Below, piece by piece: positions 37,168 to 49,500 of a stretch of DNA of 64,000 nucleotides. The first letter of the stretch is position 1, and every line of letters begins with the position of its first letter. The stretch is from Mansonella perstans (lineage: Eukaryota > Nematoda > Chromadorea > Rhabditida > Onchocercidae): the NCBI GenBank assembly GCA_037074765.1, contig JBAMDO010000069.1, positions 147,501 through 211,500 on the forward strand. Reading direction: 5' to 3'. The position numbers and the translations under genes were made by a program. Below the pieces are notes generated by a model. That model worked only from the letters and a program-made list of their open reading frames with translations. It had not been told where the DNA came from and made no database searches.

Positions 37168-38920
37168 TTATTTGATATATTTCTCCATGAATTTTTTGTG
37201 AAATTCAGAGCGAATGGCATCATTGATAAAAACCTGCTCCTTTTTGCGCTCTTCGATGCCCTTAGCACAGTTCTTGAAAACTACATCATCATCCCATCGT
37301 CGTTTCACCTTAATTACTTTGCATAAGAAAAAAAAAGTTTTACAAAAATCCCATAAACTAAGCATAATACTGAGAAGAATTTAAAAAAAGATTTAAAACA
37401 AAATACTTCAAGCCAAAATCGAGTAGATCTAAACCTGCAGGAATGCATTTAGTAGGCTTCGACTTTACCGATGGTAAAGATTTCAAATAATGGTAAAGCC
37501 TTCTAAATCTGTTCTATAGTGGATTTTAATGCTATGTGAGTAGCTCTAATGCTATTGATTATCAGAATGGCAGTAATGGCTGGAATCACATTGCGAATGT
37601 TCAAATAGCACATCCTACCTGCGATGCAGTACACTACCAATCATAATGAATATAACTTTTTTCATAATAATATATAAAACTGATGTACTGTGATCAGTGC
37701 GTTTCATAACATGGATTAGCACCACTCCTATTTTTACATTAAAATTATAACTTGCAGTTATTATAACTCTATTATGTCTCGTTGCACTGAAAAGCGTACC
37801 TTGAAATCTGATGCCTCAGAATTAAGTAGTGGATTTCCGTGTAGAATATTTTCAGTCCTGATTCGTTCCTGCAAAAAATGAATATTCACAATTTCGGTTG
37901 ACAAAACAAAAACAAATGTCACCATTTATCATTAGAAATTACTCAATATTTGAATATGAATAGGATAAAATGGATGTATGAATGGCGAAGTAAAAGCTCA
38001 CTTATAGATATCAACCTAAAACATTTAAATGTTTACTTGTTCTTCAGCTAATGCCGCATCACGCTGAGCCTTCTCCAATGCTCGTTCCTTCTTAATTCTA
38101 GCCAATTCAGCCATTAATTCTGCTGCATCGTCCTCATCTTCATCCGAATCCTGCATAATTCAACACGAATAATGATGTCAGAAATTGCTAAGAAAAATTA
38201 GAATCCTTTTCAATAAATTGAAATGACAAATCTAGATCGTTAAACAATAAGTTAATAGTGAAAATGGATAAAATTGATAAGCTCACATCAATGACATCAT
38301 CATCATATGGGTCATCCTCGTCCTGAACATTTGGTGCTGAATTCACTTCCAACCTTGGCTTTTTCTGCATATTCCAACCACTTTCTCGACTTCTTCGATC
38401 ACGTCCTACATTTTTCTCTTTTTCCTCCAATTCGCGACGAAAATCCTGTAAAAACAACAAGATATTTAACATAACATGATACTTAACAAGAAACCAAACC
38501 AGCCTAAAGTATGGCGACAATAAATAATATACAGAAAGCCTACAAAAATAAACTGATAAACTTGAAGCTTCTTACGTTCAAGCTACTGCTTGCTCTCAAA
38601 CTTTGAAAATCAGATTAAGATTTCAACTAATTATTTTTAATACAACAACGATATGCCTCTTCTTCTTTCATCTACTATTCCGGATGATTATATTCAAACA
38701 TAACACGGTTTTTCGACTTAATACCTTTATACATTATTGAAATTCTTACCCGGGACTTTATATCTTCCACGTGACTTTGTCCTTTTTGACGATATTTAAG
38801 TTTCGTATGCGATGGCATATCTTTACTTGAATACTGCTGAGAGAGCTTCGAAAGGTCGCCCTCATTTCTGCCTGACCCACCACGTGCTGGTTCAAAAGTT
38901 GGCCGATGTGCAGTTGTCAT
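37168..38920 (-). CDS. cwc15: CWC15 homolog, spliceosome-associated protein
   Basis: Five exons on the minus strand, 38920-38750, 38445-38287, 38150-38037, 37868-37800 and 37308-37168, all phase 0, give 217 residues (human protein about 229). The N-terminus [20 protein letters not shown] and the following [20 protein letters not shown] are diagnostic, as is the C-terminus [17 protein letters not shown] ending in [12 protein letters not shown]. The middle is acidic ([18 protein letters not shown]) and then a charged helix ([16 protein letters not shown]). CWC15 is a nuclear component of the Prp19/CDC5L-associated complex and is needed for catalytic activation of the spliceosome. A splice acceptor ends 9 bases before the ATG, suggesting trans-splicing. 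The gene is divergent from fam50 next door. Confidence 0.97.
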
Positions 38921-39658
38921 TATGATAATCTGATAAAAAGCAGAGCTCATAGAACAATTCTATATGATGATAAAGAACCGTATATTCTGATAGCTATGTT
39001 CACGACAACACGCATAATGGTAGAATCACACATAACTGAAGCTCACTTACGTGTATTACGTCTTGATAACAGATAATGGAACATTCTCAACTCAGTCTGC
39101 TTTGCTTTCACCATCAGAGACTCCACTTATCTGGCCCACTTACCCCACTTTTCACTTATCTACCCATTTACCCAACTTTTCAACATCCTCGCCTTAACCG
39201 CAAAAGACAGGCAATTTTTCACGGCTGGTCGTCGTTCGAAAAAAGATGACACGGCTCATCTCAGAGATTCTGGTATCATTCGGTAGCTCACTGGTGTAAT
39301 GGTTGAGGTGCATGTGTGAAGGTTTATCGTGTTGTAATCGATTTTGACTTACCACCCTACCTAAGTACCCGATAAACATAAATCAACTGACATTACTTTC
39401 GACTCTTTTTTGACAGATATTATATGACAATATTCCTTTTTGGCAGATATTTTATTGATATAATCATTGCATCATATGAATAGGCTTTTTGAATTTGTAT
39501 AGGCATATCATATAAGAATCCGATCATATCAACCGATTGTGGGCTGTTCACTCTTTTCCAATAAATAAATCATTTGAAGCAAATGCGTTACAACAAGCGT
39601 GTTTACAACAGTGTAGCAATAACAATATATTACTATTTGGAAATGGCTTTTCAGGAAA
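38921..39658. promoter_or_regulatory. Divergent spacer between cwc15 and fam50
   Basis: 738 bases separate the two start codons. Each end carries a strong acceptor next to its ATG (minus-strand acceptor ending at 38930, plus-strand acceptor ending at 39654). The transcription starts must therefore lie inside, or the spacer drives both genes. No TATA-type element stands out. Repeated CCCACTT and TACCCA-type words lie at 39130-39180. Confidence 0.5.
39645..39654 (+). promoter_or_regulatory. Probable spliced-leader acceptor of fam50
   Basis: GGCTTTTCAG ends only 4 bases upstream of the ATG at 39659. This is a textbook nematode trans-splice acceptor, because no coding exon precedes it. Confidence 0.7.
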
Positions 39659-41996
39659 ATGTCAAAAGCAGATGAAGGTCGTCTGATACATATCGCCAAG
39701 AAACGTGAACGTGCTAAGGAAGCAATAGAGCAAAGACGGCGAAAATTGGAGGAAGAAACGAAGAATTGTAGGACTTGTTTTCTTAAATACTTTTCAGTGG
39801 TACCAATTTTCAGATATGATTGTGCACAGTTGAGGAAAACTTCTGGGACATGTGTTATTTCTTTTATATTTCTTTCATTTTAGTGAAATCAGGTATCACG
39901 ACAAAATTCACCGCTAATTATGATGCTATAGAAGATTCACTAAAAACTAGCACTGTTGGTTTGGTAACGTTGGATGAAATGCGAGAAAAGCAACGAGATG
40001 TGGTTGAAGCAAGGTTCTAGCATCATTTTTTGCTTTTAATTGATTCGATGCTTCATCGAATTTATCGATGTAAAATTTTTTTGAAAAATTTATACATGTG
40101 AATGTGAATAGTGCAGTAGAAATAGTAGCAAATAAAGTTACTAAACTGGTAGGAATGTTTTGAAAATGTATCGAAGAAGATATGATAGTGACTAGCAGTT
40201 CTGGAATAGATCAGGATCGATAGATTTTCGAATTCAAACAGGAAGTAAGGATGAGCACTGTTATTAGCCGTGAATTTGACGGGATATTCTTCGATACTTT
40301 TGCAGAGAGTTGCAAAGAGCGTTTGAAGGAAATTCGAAGGAAGATGTTCGAACTATGGTTAGCGATAGTAAAGGCTGTCAAGTAAGTCCTAATATTACAT
40401 CCTTCCATATATACATCATTGCTTTTCCGGATTTACACAGGTCTTCAGGATTTAACGAGAAATGAATTTTTCATGAAATTAACATTTGTGTCATTTGTGT
40501 TTTTGGAAGCCATACATATGCTGGATTTCGTTACTGTGTCTTCTCATTACACGCCATGGAACTGCATCAGTATCACTTCATATGTGAATTTATATGACCT
40601 CCCTTTACATCCATCCAGTTCCCTCAGTTTTTCTCTCGTTTTATGAATTTTATGAATATTTCAGAAACGAGTACTTTCTTTCACATTCGATGAAGACGAA
40701 GAAGATGTGACGCCTTTGCCATCAATCAAAAAAGTAGGCGTCTTGATGCTTATAAAAGTTTGCATATGACAAAAAGTTATTTCATATAATCTCATTTTAG
40801 CGAGTGGGCATGGATCCAACAGTGGAGACAGCATTCCTTCCAGATCGTAATCGAGAAAAAGAGATGGCTAAGTGAGTTCGTATTTCTCCATTGGTTTTGT
40901 TTTGGTTTCTTTTTTCTCTCTCAAATAGATTTTCAAGTCAAGATTATTTAAAGGTTGAAGGAAGATCTTGCAAAAGAGTGGCAAGCGTTGCAGGAGAAAG
41001 AAAAAAATGAAGAGATCAATATTGCATTCGTGTACTGGGATGGTTCCAGTCACCGGAAAGATTTGAAAATGAAAAAAGGAAATACTATATCACAGTTTCT
41101 TGTTCGAGCACTTGAAGTAATTTTTTGTACCTTGCACGGTGATCATATCGTTTTCTTTCTCTACGAGAATAAAAAGACTGAAAACCAGGAGGTTCAGTTA
41201 TACTTTTGCAGTTGTTGAAAAGGGAATTCAGTGAAACGAGAGCAGCTGTACCGGAGAGTTTAATGTTTGTTAAAGAGGACCTCATAATACCTCATTTCTA
41301 CACGTTAGTTTTTTATTTCATATCACCAACCAGAAATCTAATTGTTGTAACAAAATCCGAATCTCATAGTTATCATCATTGCAGTATTATTTGGACAGAA
41401 TGTTATCTTTTCAGATTCCAAGATTTCATTGTGACGAAAGCAATGGGAAAAACCGGTCCGCTTTATGAATTTGATGCAGCGGGAGAAATACGGTTGAGAC
41501 AAGATGCTGCCGTAGATTGTGGCGAATCTCATCCAGCCAAGGTATCATCACCATACTGCGAAGTGTATAATCTGGCCTTTTCTGCAGTTGTTAGATTTTC
41601 TGTAAATCAGTTGAGAACTAAATGTCAGTTTCTAGAACATTATGTAAGCAATGAAAATTTGTGGAATGACTTATTGAGCGATATTGTTTTTACTAATCAT
41701 TGCAGAAACAGGTGATAGATCAACTCCTTCAGATATCACTGCGCTCTAGTGTATGTTCCGGTCGGTAAGGATTGGGAAATAAAAATTACAATGAAGATTT
41801 CTAGTGAAATAGTGTGGAATAAAAAAAGTCCCAGACAATGTGCAATAAAAAGGCCATAATCGATCGAATTTTTTTTCAGGTTGTATTACGAAGTTGGTAC
41901 GAAAAAAATAAACATATTTATCCTGCATCTCGATGGGAAGCCTTTGTACCTAACAAGGAATACAGACGAACAATCGATGATCTCACTACCATTTAA
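39659..41996 (+). CDS. FAM50/XAP5 homolog, nuclear splicing-associated protein
   Basis: Nine exons, 39659-39767, 39884-40013, 40306-40381, 40665-40733, 40801-40871, 40954-41116, 41212-41303, 41415-41541 and 41880-41996, join in phase to 317 residues (human FAM50A 339). The N-terminal coiled region contains [20 protein letters not shown] followed by [11 protein letters not shown]. The central acidic segment is [16 protein letters not shown]. The XAP5 domain follows with [20 protein letters not shown], then [30 protein letters not shown] and [23 protein letters not shown]50A in vertebrates is a nuclear protein associated with the spliceosomal C complex. AATAAA signals follow within about 15 bases of the stop. 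All splice sites are canonical; the acceptor before 40954 (TTTAAAG) is the weakest. Confidence 0.97.
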
Positions 41997-42436
41997 GTAA
42001 TAAAAATAAATCTAGCAACAGTTCCATTTTTTATTAATCTTTCACACACCGCTAAAAATGTTAGCTATTCTCAAATGCTTAATCCTAACATAGGGGATCC
42101 CTACTTTTCAGTTTTTCTTTATTTCCTCTCATTTTGCTGTGATTGATAGTTGTCATATAATGTACACACACAGTCATCCACCAATGTAAATTTTACTACT
42201 TTAAACTTCGTAGTAAAGCAGTCCATGTGAAAACAAGGAAGAAGGACTTTATTTAACAGAAGAAATCATGTAATTCATGAATATTCCTAGTTTTTACCAG
42301 CTGGATCCATAACATTAAGATTTGCATATGTTTAGAACCTATCAAGATATATCTTAATATACAGTAGCTATAATGTGTATCTGATAAGGTCATATGAATC
42401 CTACACATAATGAAGGAGAAAAAAAATGAACTTTAA
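41997..42436. other. Convergent spacer between fam50 and the ATP synthase gene
   Basis: 440 bases of AT-rich 3' flank shared tail to tail. It contains AATAAA just past the fam50 stop. No gene is seen. Confidence 0.6.
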
Positions 42437-45057
42437 TTATCGTTGTAAAGAAATTCCTTTGAGTTGTTCAATACATATATCCATATACTTTTCCTTGATG
42501 TTTTCTTTATTGGCTGTTATTTCCGATTGAACCTGCAGCAGTATTTTTCACTGATATACAACATTACGGCGATATTTCTGGATAACACGATAGACAGATG
42601 AGCTATCACGCAGTACTTTATCATAAATAGACAAGATATGGGTCTCATATATTTATGGAAACTAAAACTGACCGAATTGATGATCCATTTTAACATGTGA
42701 TCACGAGCGAAACTACGTTTCACAGCTTCTGTTTCTTGTAAATAATCAAGACGACGTTTCATTTCAGTGGCCAATCTCTCAACATTTCTTCGATAAGTTG
42801 ATTCTAGTTGAAGGACTAAATTCTCTTTCAATATTGTAGGATAATGTTCCTTCACTGCTGCATAAGCACTTCTTTCAGCTTTCGACGTCTAAAATGAGTT
42901 CTAGTAAAATTAATTAGAGCCCTAGAAAGTTAAATGGATCAGAAATCCCATGCAGAATGTGGATTCTGCCATTTTTTTTTGTCAGATTTTTCTACTTTAC
43001 TATTACTTGTAATAAAAGAAAAGATCATTTTAAAATATTTCATTTGTAGGGAAAAATACATTTTTCGAAATAGTAGTAAACTGAAGCTAAGTAATAGTAG
43101 GAAGGGTAGATAAATACACATTCTTTTTATTGACATTATCCCATTTACCTTCTTAATGCTGCTAGGATTATGGCATTTATCTTACCTCCTGAATTTCTCG
43201 AACTGCCTTGAAGTTATTGTCGATGATATCCAAGTATTTTTTTTCCACTCTCTTACGATTTTCATAAAAATATTTATCCCACCGATCTGTAAAAGTTCAA
43301 AAGAACTTGAAAAATCGAAAAAAAAGCTTAAGTCTAGAATTTTACCCAGAAAATTTTGAAAATTTAATCCAGAAGAAGCTCCAATTTCTTCTATAAGCTA
43401 TATAAGCGAACTCTCTAGTCTGGGAAATGCAACGAACGAGATATCAAGCTTATATTAAGATTGCAGGATTTATCTTGAAATTCGAAAAAGTTTACGCCAG
43501 TTCCATTGAATGTAGAAAAAAGAGGAAGGGAATGCTTTCTCCACTATACCTGTGGCTGGTAGACAGAAGTAAATTGAAAAATTAAAAAAGATAATGTGAA
43601 AAGACATCAAATATAGGAACTTAGCAATTAATTAAAACTTACAGGTGAATGCTCTGGAGAATATGTAGTAGTAAAACAGAAGGACTAAGATTTTCACCCT
43701 ATCGTGAGCAATTTCGAATAGACCTTTTGTGTGCAGAAATGTATAAAGCATCGCAAAGAATACATATGGTCCTGGAAAAAAGTAATTTTGGCCAATATGG
43801 CTTGACAAGTTTAAGTTTGACCAATATGACTTGACAAATTTAATTTGACTAATATGGCTTGACGACCATTACTAATTGATGAAAGATACAAACTGGATAA
43901 CTAACACCAGCGGAAAGCAAATGGAATAAGATGTCTAGTGAGACAGGTTCACTGCTACTGGAAGGTTAATAATCAAACAGAATCAAAGCGCCCGGTTTTT
44001 AATCAATACTGAAAAAATTACAACAGAACAGCAATATTCCAGCATTCGCACGGCAAATCCTGCTACTATGGAATACCGATCCGTCTACCGAACACTACGA
44101 ACTTTTAAAAAAAATTCTTAGACTTACCTGATGTTCCCGTATATTTATGAAACTCATTCATAAATTTGTCTGGTACGATCATAAGTCGCAACTTCGGCGG
44201 ATACATACGCATCGCAGGATATGGATAATTCACCTAATCAACAAACAGTAAAGTTTATAAATATCAATAGTATACTGCAAAACACGCATGAAGATCAGCA
44301 TTAAACGAGCATAATTACAAATATCAACAAATAAATTTTTCCCTCACTACATACCAAGTCACGTTCCGGATATTCCTTAAAATCCTTCGGTATCTCTGGT
44401 AAAGGTGGTGGAAGGTACTGTTTCCCAATATCCCTCATAAAGGATACTGGAGCATGCGATTCATCCTTCAGCGGGATTCCTACAAAAGAACTACCGTTAT
44501 CCATTGAAATGAAGATAGCTGAAATGCTCAAATGTAAAAATAGTAATTCAGCAGTCATAATTAAAACTGATTAATCATGTTACCTTGGAAACGGCACTTT
44601 AATTTCGTAAATAATCCAATTTTTTCAGGTGCATCCTTCATTCCGAAATCACTTCTTTCCTTCTTCATAGCACTCATAGGAACACTAACTGAAAAACAAA
44701 GTTTCTTATATTCGAGACTTCAACTCTTCTTCATTCTTTCTATTTGATTCGAAATATTACTGATTTTAATCTATAGCAAACTACTGTTACGACCAATCAT
44801 CCTAGAAACTTTGCTTGTCAAATGTCAAACTCAAACTCAAACATACAGCGATACTGTCCTAATGATCAGCAAGTCGAGATAAAATGACCAGCAAATCGAG
44901 ATAAAATGACCAGCAAATCGAGATAAAATGACCAGTAAATCCAGATAAAAATGCTGGAAAAACTTAGAAATTTACTTGAATATGCCGGTTGACTACACCG
45001 TAAAATACAAGCTTGCGTTCGAGTTCCAGCAATCAATGTGTACCGATTCATCGACAT
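42437..45057 (-). CDS. Mitochondrial ATP synthase peripheral-stalk subunit b
   Basis: Eight minus-strand exons, 45057-44976, 44688-44584, 44479-44355, 44233-44128, 43771-43643, 43286-43186, 42888-42673 and 42532-42437, join in phase to 319 residues. The first exon gives a presequence rich in Arg/Ser/Thr and free of acidic residues (MSMNRYTLIAGTRTQACILR), typical for mitochondrial import. Then comes a conserved KLRLMIVPDKFMNEFHKYTG segment, GPYVFFAMLYTFLH opening the membrane region, LVLLFYYYIFSRAF as second hydrophobic stretch, and a long charged helix (YRRNVERLATEMKRRLDYLQ, DHMLKWIINSVQSEI) that forms the stalk binding F1 and OSCP. This corresponds to animal ATP5PB and C. elegans asb-1/asb-2. 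An acceptor ends 30 bases upstream of the ATG. The first intron holds a 22-base tandem repeat. Confidence 0.92.
43790..43865. repeat. Intronic tandem repeat, about 27-base unit, three copies
   Basis: GGCCAATATGGCTTGACAAG and related forms with TTTAA(G/T)TTTGAC linkers repeat three times inside an intron of the ATP synthase b gene. Confidence 0.8.
44858..44950. repeat. Intronic tandem repeat, 22-base unit, four copies
   Basis: ATGACCAGCAAATCGAGATA plus AA repeats with a 22-base period. The outer copies are slightly diverged. It lies in the first intron of the ATP synthase b gene, between the presequence exon and the second exon. Confidence 0.9.
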
Positions 45058-45086
45058 CACCAATCACAGCACAATAAAATGAAGCG

Positions 45087-45097
45087 CTGCAACAGAT
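45087..45097 (-). promoter_or_regulatory. Probable spliced-leader acceptor of the ATP synthase b gene
   Basis: On the minus strand TCTGTTGCAG ends at 45087, leaving a 29-base leader before the ATG at 45057. No upstream coding exon is visible. Confidence 0.5.
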
Positions 45098-45343
45098 TCA
45101 AATCAAAAATGATTTATTGCTGCTGCCGCAGCATAGCATAAAGGTGTCAACAACGTAAGTAACGTAAGCAATGCAAGCAAAAACACGTAAGATAATAATA
45201 ACATAGCAACGTAACAACGTAAGCACGAAATAACATGTAAACATGCTATCTTAATAATAAAGTTTTTAAAAGATGCCAATTAGTACCGTAAATGAGACCA
45301 CTGTAATTGCAATCATTTACTTACAACATTAAAAAAAAAAAAA

Positions 45344-45375
45344 AAAAGATACGAGCTTATGTGCTCGTATCTTTT
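45344..45375. repeat. Perfect 13-base inverted repeat with 6-base loop beside a poly(A) tract
   Basis: AAAAGATACGAGC (45344-45356) pairs exactly with GCTCGTATCTTTT (45363-45375) around TTATGT. The left arm emerges from a 17-base A run that starts at 45331. Confidence 0.85.
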
Positions 45376-46484
45376 AAAATAAATGCTGAAAGGCAAAACT
45401 GGTGACCCAAATTGACTCAAAATTTAATTTTAAATAAAATTAATCATTCATTTTGTTTTTGTTTCATTTATCATTGGGTTAGCTTGAATGACTTGAATGA
45501 CTTTTACGAAGTGAATTTGCAACTTGCAAGAGAAAATTTGTTATTATAAATGAGCTAAATGAATAAATAACAAATGAACATAACAAAAAAATTAAATGAA
45601 CAAATGAATAAATGTATTTATTGAATCAATAAATGGAGGAGTAGTAGAATGAACTGATAATGATTTGAATACAGAAGTAAATATTTGGATCAAGTTTGAT
45701 CAAATTATGCTAATTCAATGCAATACATTTCACTACACAGCAAACAATGAGTGATTTCATGTCATCATATCAATGATCAACAATGCAATGTATTCTGAGA
45801 ATAACCGAGTGGCGTTCAATAACGATGGAATAGTCATATGCATAAAGGGTTTGGTGACTATTACAGGTGACCTACTGTGGAAGTTAAACTCAGGAAATAA
45901 TACGGGTAAGCAATAGAAACAATGGGGAATATAATATCTGCAGAGAACAAATGACCCCTCCTTAAATCAAGACGTAACAAATGCACATACACCTTATTCA
46001 GAGTTACTATTTTGCGATGTGTCCATGCGGCCAGCCGCAAAACATTGAACGTTGCAAAAGTGCTGCTATGGCAAGTTTCTAAATATCTTCCAAGAAATTT
46101 GCGCAGAAGTAGGTATGAAAGATAGGCAGGAAATATGGTGTTGTTTGAAGTGAGAGCAGTTTGTGATCCGTTCTGGTGCCGGGAGAATAATATTCGGTAT
46201 TTTTGACGCTGAGTGGTGAAGTGTAGAAATGTAGATAGAAATTATTGTAAGACAGAATTGACATTTAATTTATAATTTATTACGTTGTTCTAGCACTTTT
46301 CCATCTTCCATCCTTTTCAGCGTGAACTAAAACAAGTAATGGTTGATACTAATTATATTTTGATGTAAAGTGGTTGCATTTTTGTTGAATGAGCTAAATA
46401 GTTTTATTTTTTGTGAATTGTTCCGATAATTTCTCATGTTTTTGGAGTTGGACTTTTTCACCAATTTTTACTGGCTGATATGGG

Positions 46485-46492
46485 CTTTTCAG
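46485..46492 (+). promoter_or_regulatory. Probable spliced-leader acceptor of the GDP-hexose phosphorylase gene
   Basis: CTTTTCAG ends at 46492. The next in-frame ATG is at 46574, giving an 81-base leader with no earlier in-frame ATG after the acceptor. Confidence 0.5.
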
Positions 46493-46573
46493 TTATCAGG
46501 TCCTTGTATTGGGCTAAATGTTAATTGTGGTACTTATTGGCTTACTATCGAGAAGATTGCTTTCTCCTTTACT

Positions 46574-49500
46574 ATGTATCGTAACTTTGCCATTAAGAAT
46601 AGCATCACAAACGCTTCCACACAGACTCATCCATCGCACTCCACTGTTCAGGTAACATCTCAAAGTTATTATGTGACTCCTAGTTCCTTCTATTGAATAT
46701 CTCAACGGATCGTTGTAAACTAAGAAGAAAGAGACAAAAAATTAGTATGTTATGAGGCTAGAAGGATTAATCTTAAAATTCATTATTTATCACTTGAGTT
46801 ATTACTAGTAAGGTGAGCATATTGCTTATCGTTGATCGACAGTGACGCTAAACAGGAGGTTTAAAATAAAATCGATTACAGTGATGAGCTGGTCTCTTAA
46901 TGGTTAATTATCATTTAATTGTCAACAATCAAATTATTATTTGCAGCCACCTACTAGTCAAGATTACATTTTATCTGTTCCGTTATTCTCTTATTCGGCG
47001 TCAGATTTTATCTACGATTTAAAGATTCCGCTATTGGAAGATAACGAAAGCTGTCCTAAAGTTGGTTGATTATTTTCAAATATGGTCATATTTGTTTTAG
47101 GGCAAGATATATTACTATTATATTGTATCAATAATATTACATTTTTACCTCTTTTTATCTCAATTATAGACACTGTTTTGCTCCAGATATTCCTTTTTTC
47201 TCTAATATACTATAGCACTAACTGTCTTCATGGCGAAAGAATTATATTCATTTATGGTAACATTTTTTCACCTTGCTTTTTTCCTATCTTTGAATTATAT
47301 TTCTCAGATAAGTGCTCTGTTGAGCTCTTTATATTGCTTTGAAGAAAGATCCCACTGAATCTTCTAAATTTTATCAACAAAGAGCTCATTGCAGTTTGAA
47401 GATGTAGTCATATCCAGATGGGAAGATGCCAGAAAGCGTAATCTAGTGAATTACGATCTAAACTGTATGTACAAACTGTTGGATGGTGATTTCAATTTTT
47501 CCGTACAAGTCTGTCATCTTTTTTTCTACTCACTAGCTTTTGAGGGTGCTGAAAGTAATTGAATCAATCCAGTAAGGACTTCAAATAAATTCAGGAAAAA
47601 CCAGGCATTATATATTGCGCAGAACCAAATTCAAAAAAATATGACATTATACGTATTCCTTACATTTTCATGGTGAAACTAGTTAAAAAAAGCTTGCTAT
47701 AATGAATGTTACGTTTTTTTGTACCTCGTTTTATTTGGCTCGTATGATTCTATATTATTCCTGAATTTATTGATTTCCTGTTCCGGTCGATCATACCATA
47801 ATTTACGCAGTAATGGACATAAAGATTAGGTAGGTATTGAGTTGATTATTTCAAAATCCATGAAATGAAATTTTAAAATCCGTTACAAATAACTTTCATT
47901 TAATGAATCGTCAAAGTTATTTTTTGTCTAGACAATTTTTTAAATTTGGCTCTACAAAGGCAAATAAGTGAAGTAATGAGTGCAATCTTTGCAGTATTAA
48001 ATACTGCAATCTTTGCGGAAAGCTATATTTTTTTTTGAAGGATAGCAGATCGGCAGTATTCAGTAATATAAATGCATAGCATTGTTGTTTTATTTTTCTT
48101 CCATCGAGTTAATGACATTGCTTTTATGTGTTTAGTATTTAAACTTGTTCAGCTTATTACAAGAACACCGCGCAGTCCTGCTTCCGGTAACTAGTTAGGT
48201 TAGCAGCAGTACTATTATAACTTCAGATAATTGTACTGGTTAGAAAAGAAATTCCGAATAAGTTTTTGAGACTCCTAACAAAATGTGTCGCGGACTAATT
48301 CAACATAAGAATATGTCATTCCGAAAGTTAATGATTATTCATCATTCTTAATAACATTGGGTAATATTTATTTGTAGATGACTAATTTAAGAACAAAGCG
48401 ATGATATATCAAACTATTTCCAGCAACAATTTTTTTTTGTTCGTGGCTGTTAATTTAGTCAAATTAACTGCAGTTTTTACGTGCTAAAAGAAAATTTGAT
48501 TATTTGAGAAATAAATATGTGAATAATGAAAGGAAAACCGATTTATAATCCTTCAGCTGAATATTGAACGTGGAGAAAAGAGACGTAAACCGATGCATTT
48601 TCGGTCAGTACGTGAATCTTTTAATAATTCCAGATGGAATTTCACAAAGCTGAATGAGCATGAGGTCAGTTTGAGGTCAACGTATAAGTTTCACAATCAA
48701 TTGAAACAGATACACACACACACACACAATTCTTTTTAGATTTTCAATCATTAATCGTCCAGTTGATGATTTTAAGTATGACTTTTTTTTAAGGTACTGC
48801 TATATCTGCAGCGTAAGGACTGTTTACTATGCAGTAATACATTGGATTACCATGTTGTTGCAATTAATGCTGCACCTCTCATCAGAGGGCATTCTTTGCT
48901 GTTACCTTGCATGAATCGATGTGAACCACAGGTAGAACTTTGCTCAATCTAATTGAAGGTAGTATTATCATTTCGAAATAATGATTTTAGATTATATATT
49001 TAATTTTAAATTAATAATTTTAGATTGCTTTTTTTCTTTCAAGTAATGGAATTATCAATTCTGAACAAGGAAATACAATTTTTAATTTCTCTTTTCTGTA
49101 TTATTTTCTATTTTACGTTTTTTTTTTTATTGGATCGTGTGAAAATCATACTTAATCGAATGGAATTATTTTTGAATCATAATTAGTTTTGATTGGAATT
49201 TTTCTCATATGGTATTGAATAGTCTTTCAGATTTCTTACTGTATATTGGATTAACTCATCTAAATGAAAAGCATGCTTCAGATTCTCTCCGAAGTAGCAG
49301 TTCGTTTGGCAACTGATATAATGCTTTTAGCGCGAGACAGTTCTTTTCACGTGCTGTTTAACAGCCTGTTAGCGTTGGCTTCTATTAATCATCTACATCT
49401 TCATCTTTTAACTTGGCCCTATGACTCCGACTTGATTAATCGTGTGAGTCTTTTTTTCACCATCTCTTTTTTCTTTATTCTTTATTTCTTCTCTCTGTGC

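Larger units (their letters stand above)
45058..46573. promoter_or_regulatory. Divergent spacer between the ATP synthase b gene and the phosphorylase gene
   Basis: 1.5 kb between two divergent start codons. It holds a poly(A) run with an adjoining 13-base hairpin (45331-45375), a stretch of AAATGAATAAAT-type degenerate repeats around 45540-45640, and a less AT-rich patch at 46020-46200 with no supported exon. Promoters of both genes are expected here. Confidence 0.45.

Noticed and set aside
39275..39350. tRNA-like TAGCTCACTGGTGTAATGG segment in the cwc15/fam50 spacer
   Set aside because: The B-box is poor (GTAATCGATTT) and the acceptor ends do not pair. At best a remote tRNA-like remnant.
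43649..43834. Plus-strand 61-codon frame
   Set aside because: Antisense shadow of the transmembrane exon of the ATP synthase b gene.
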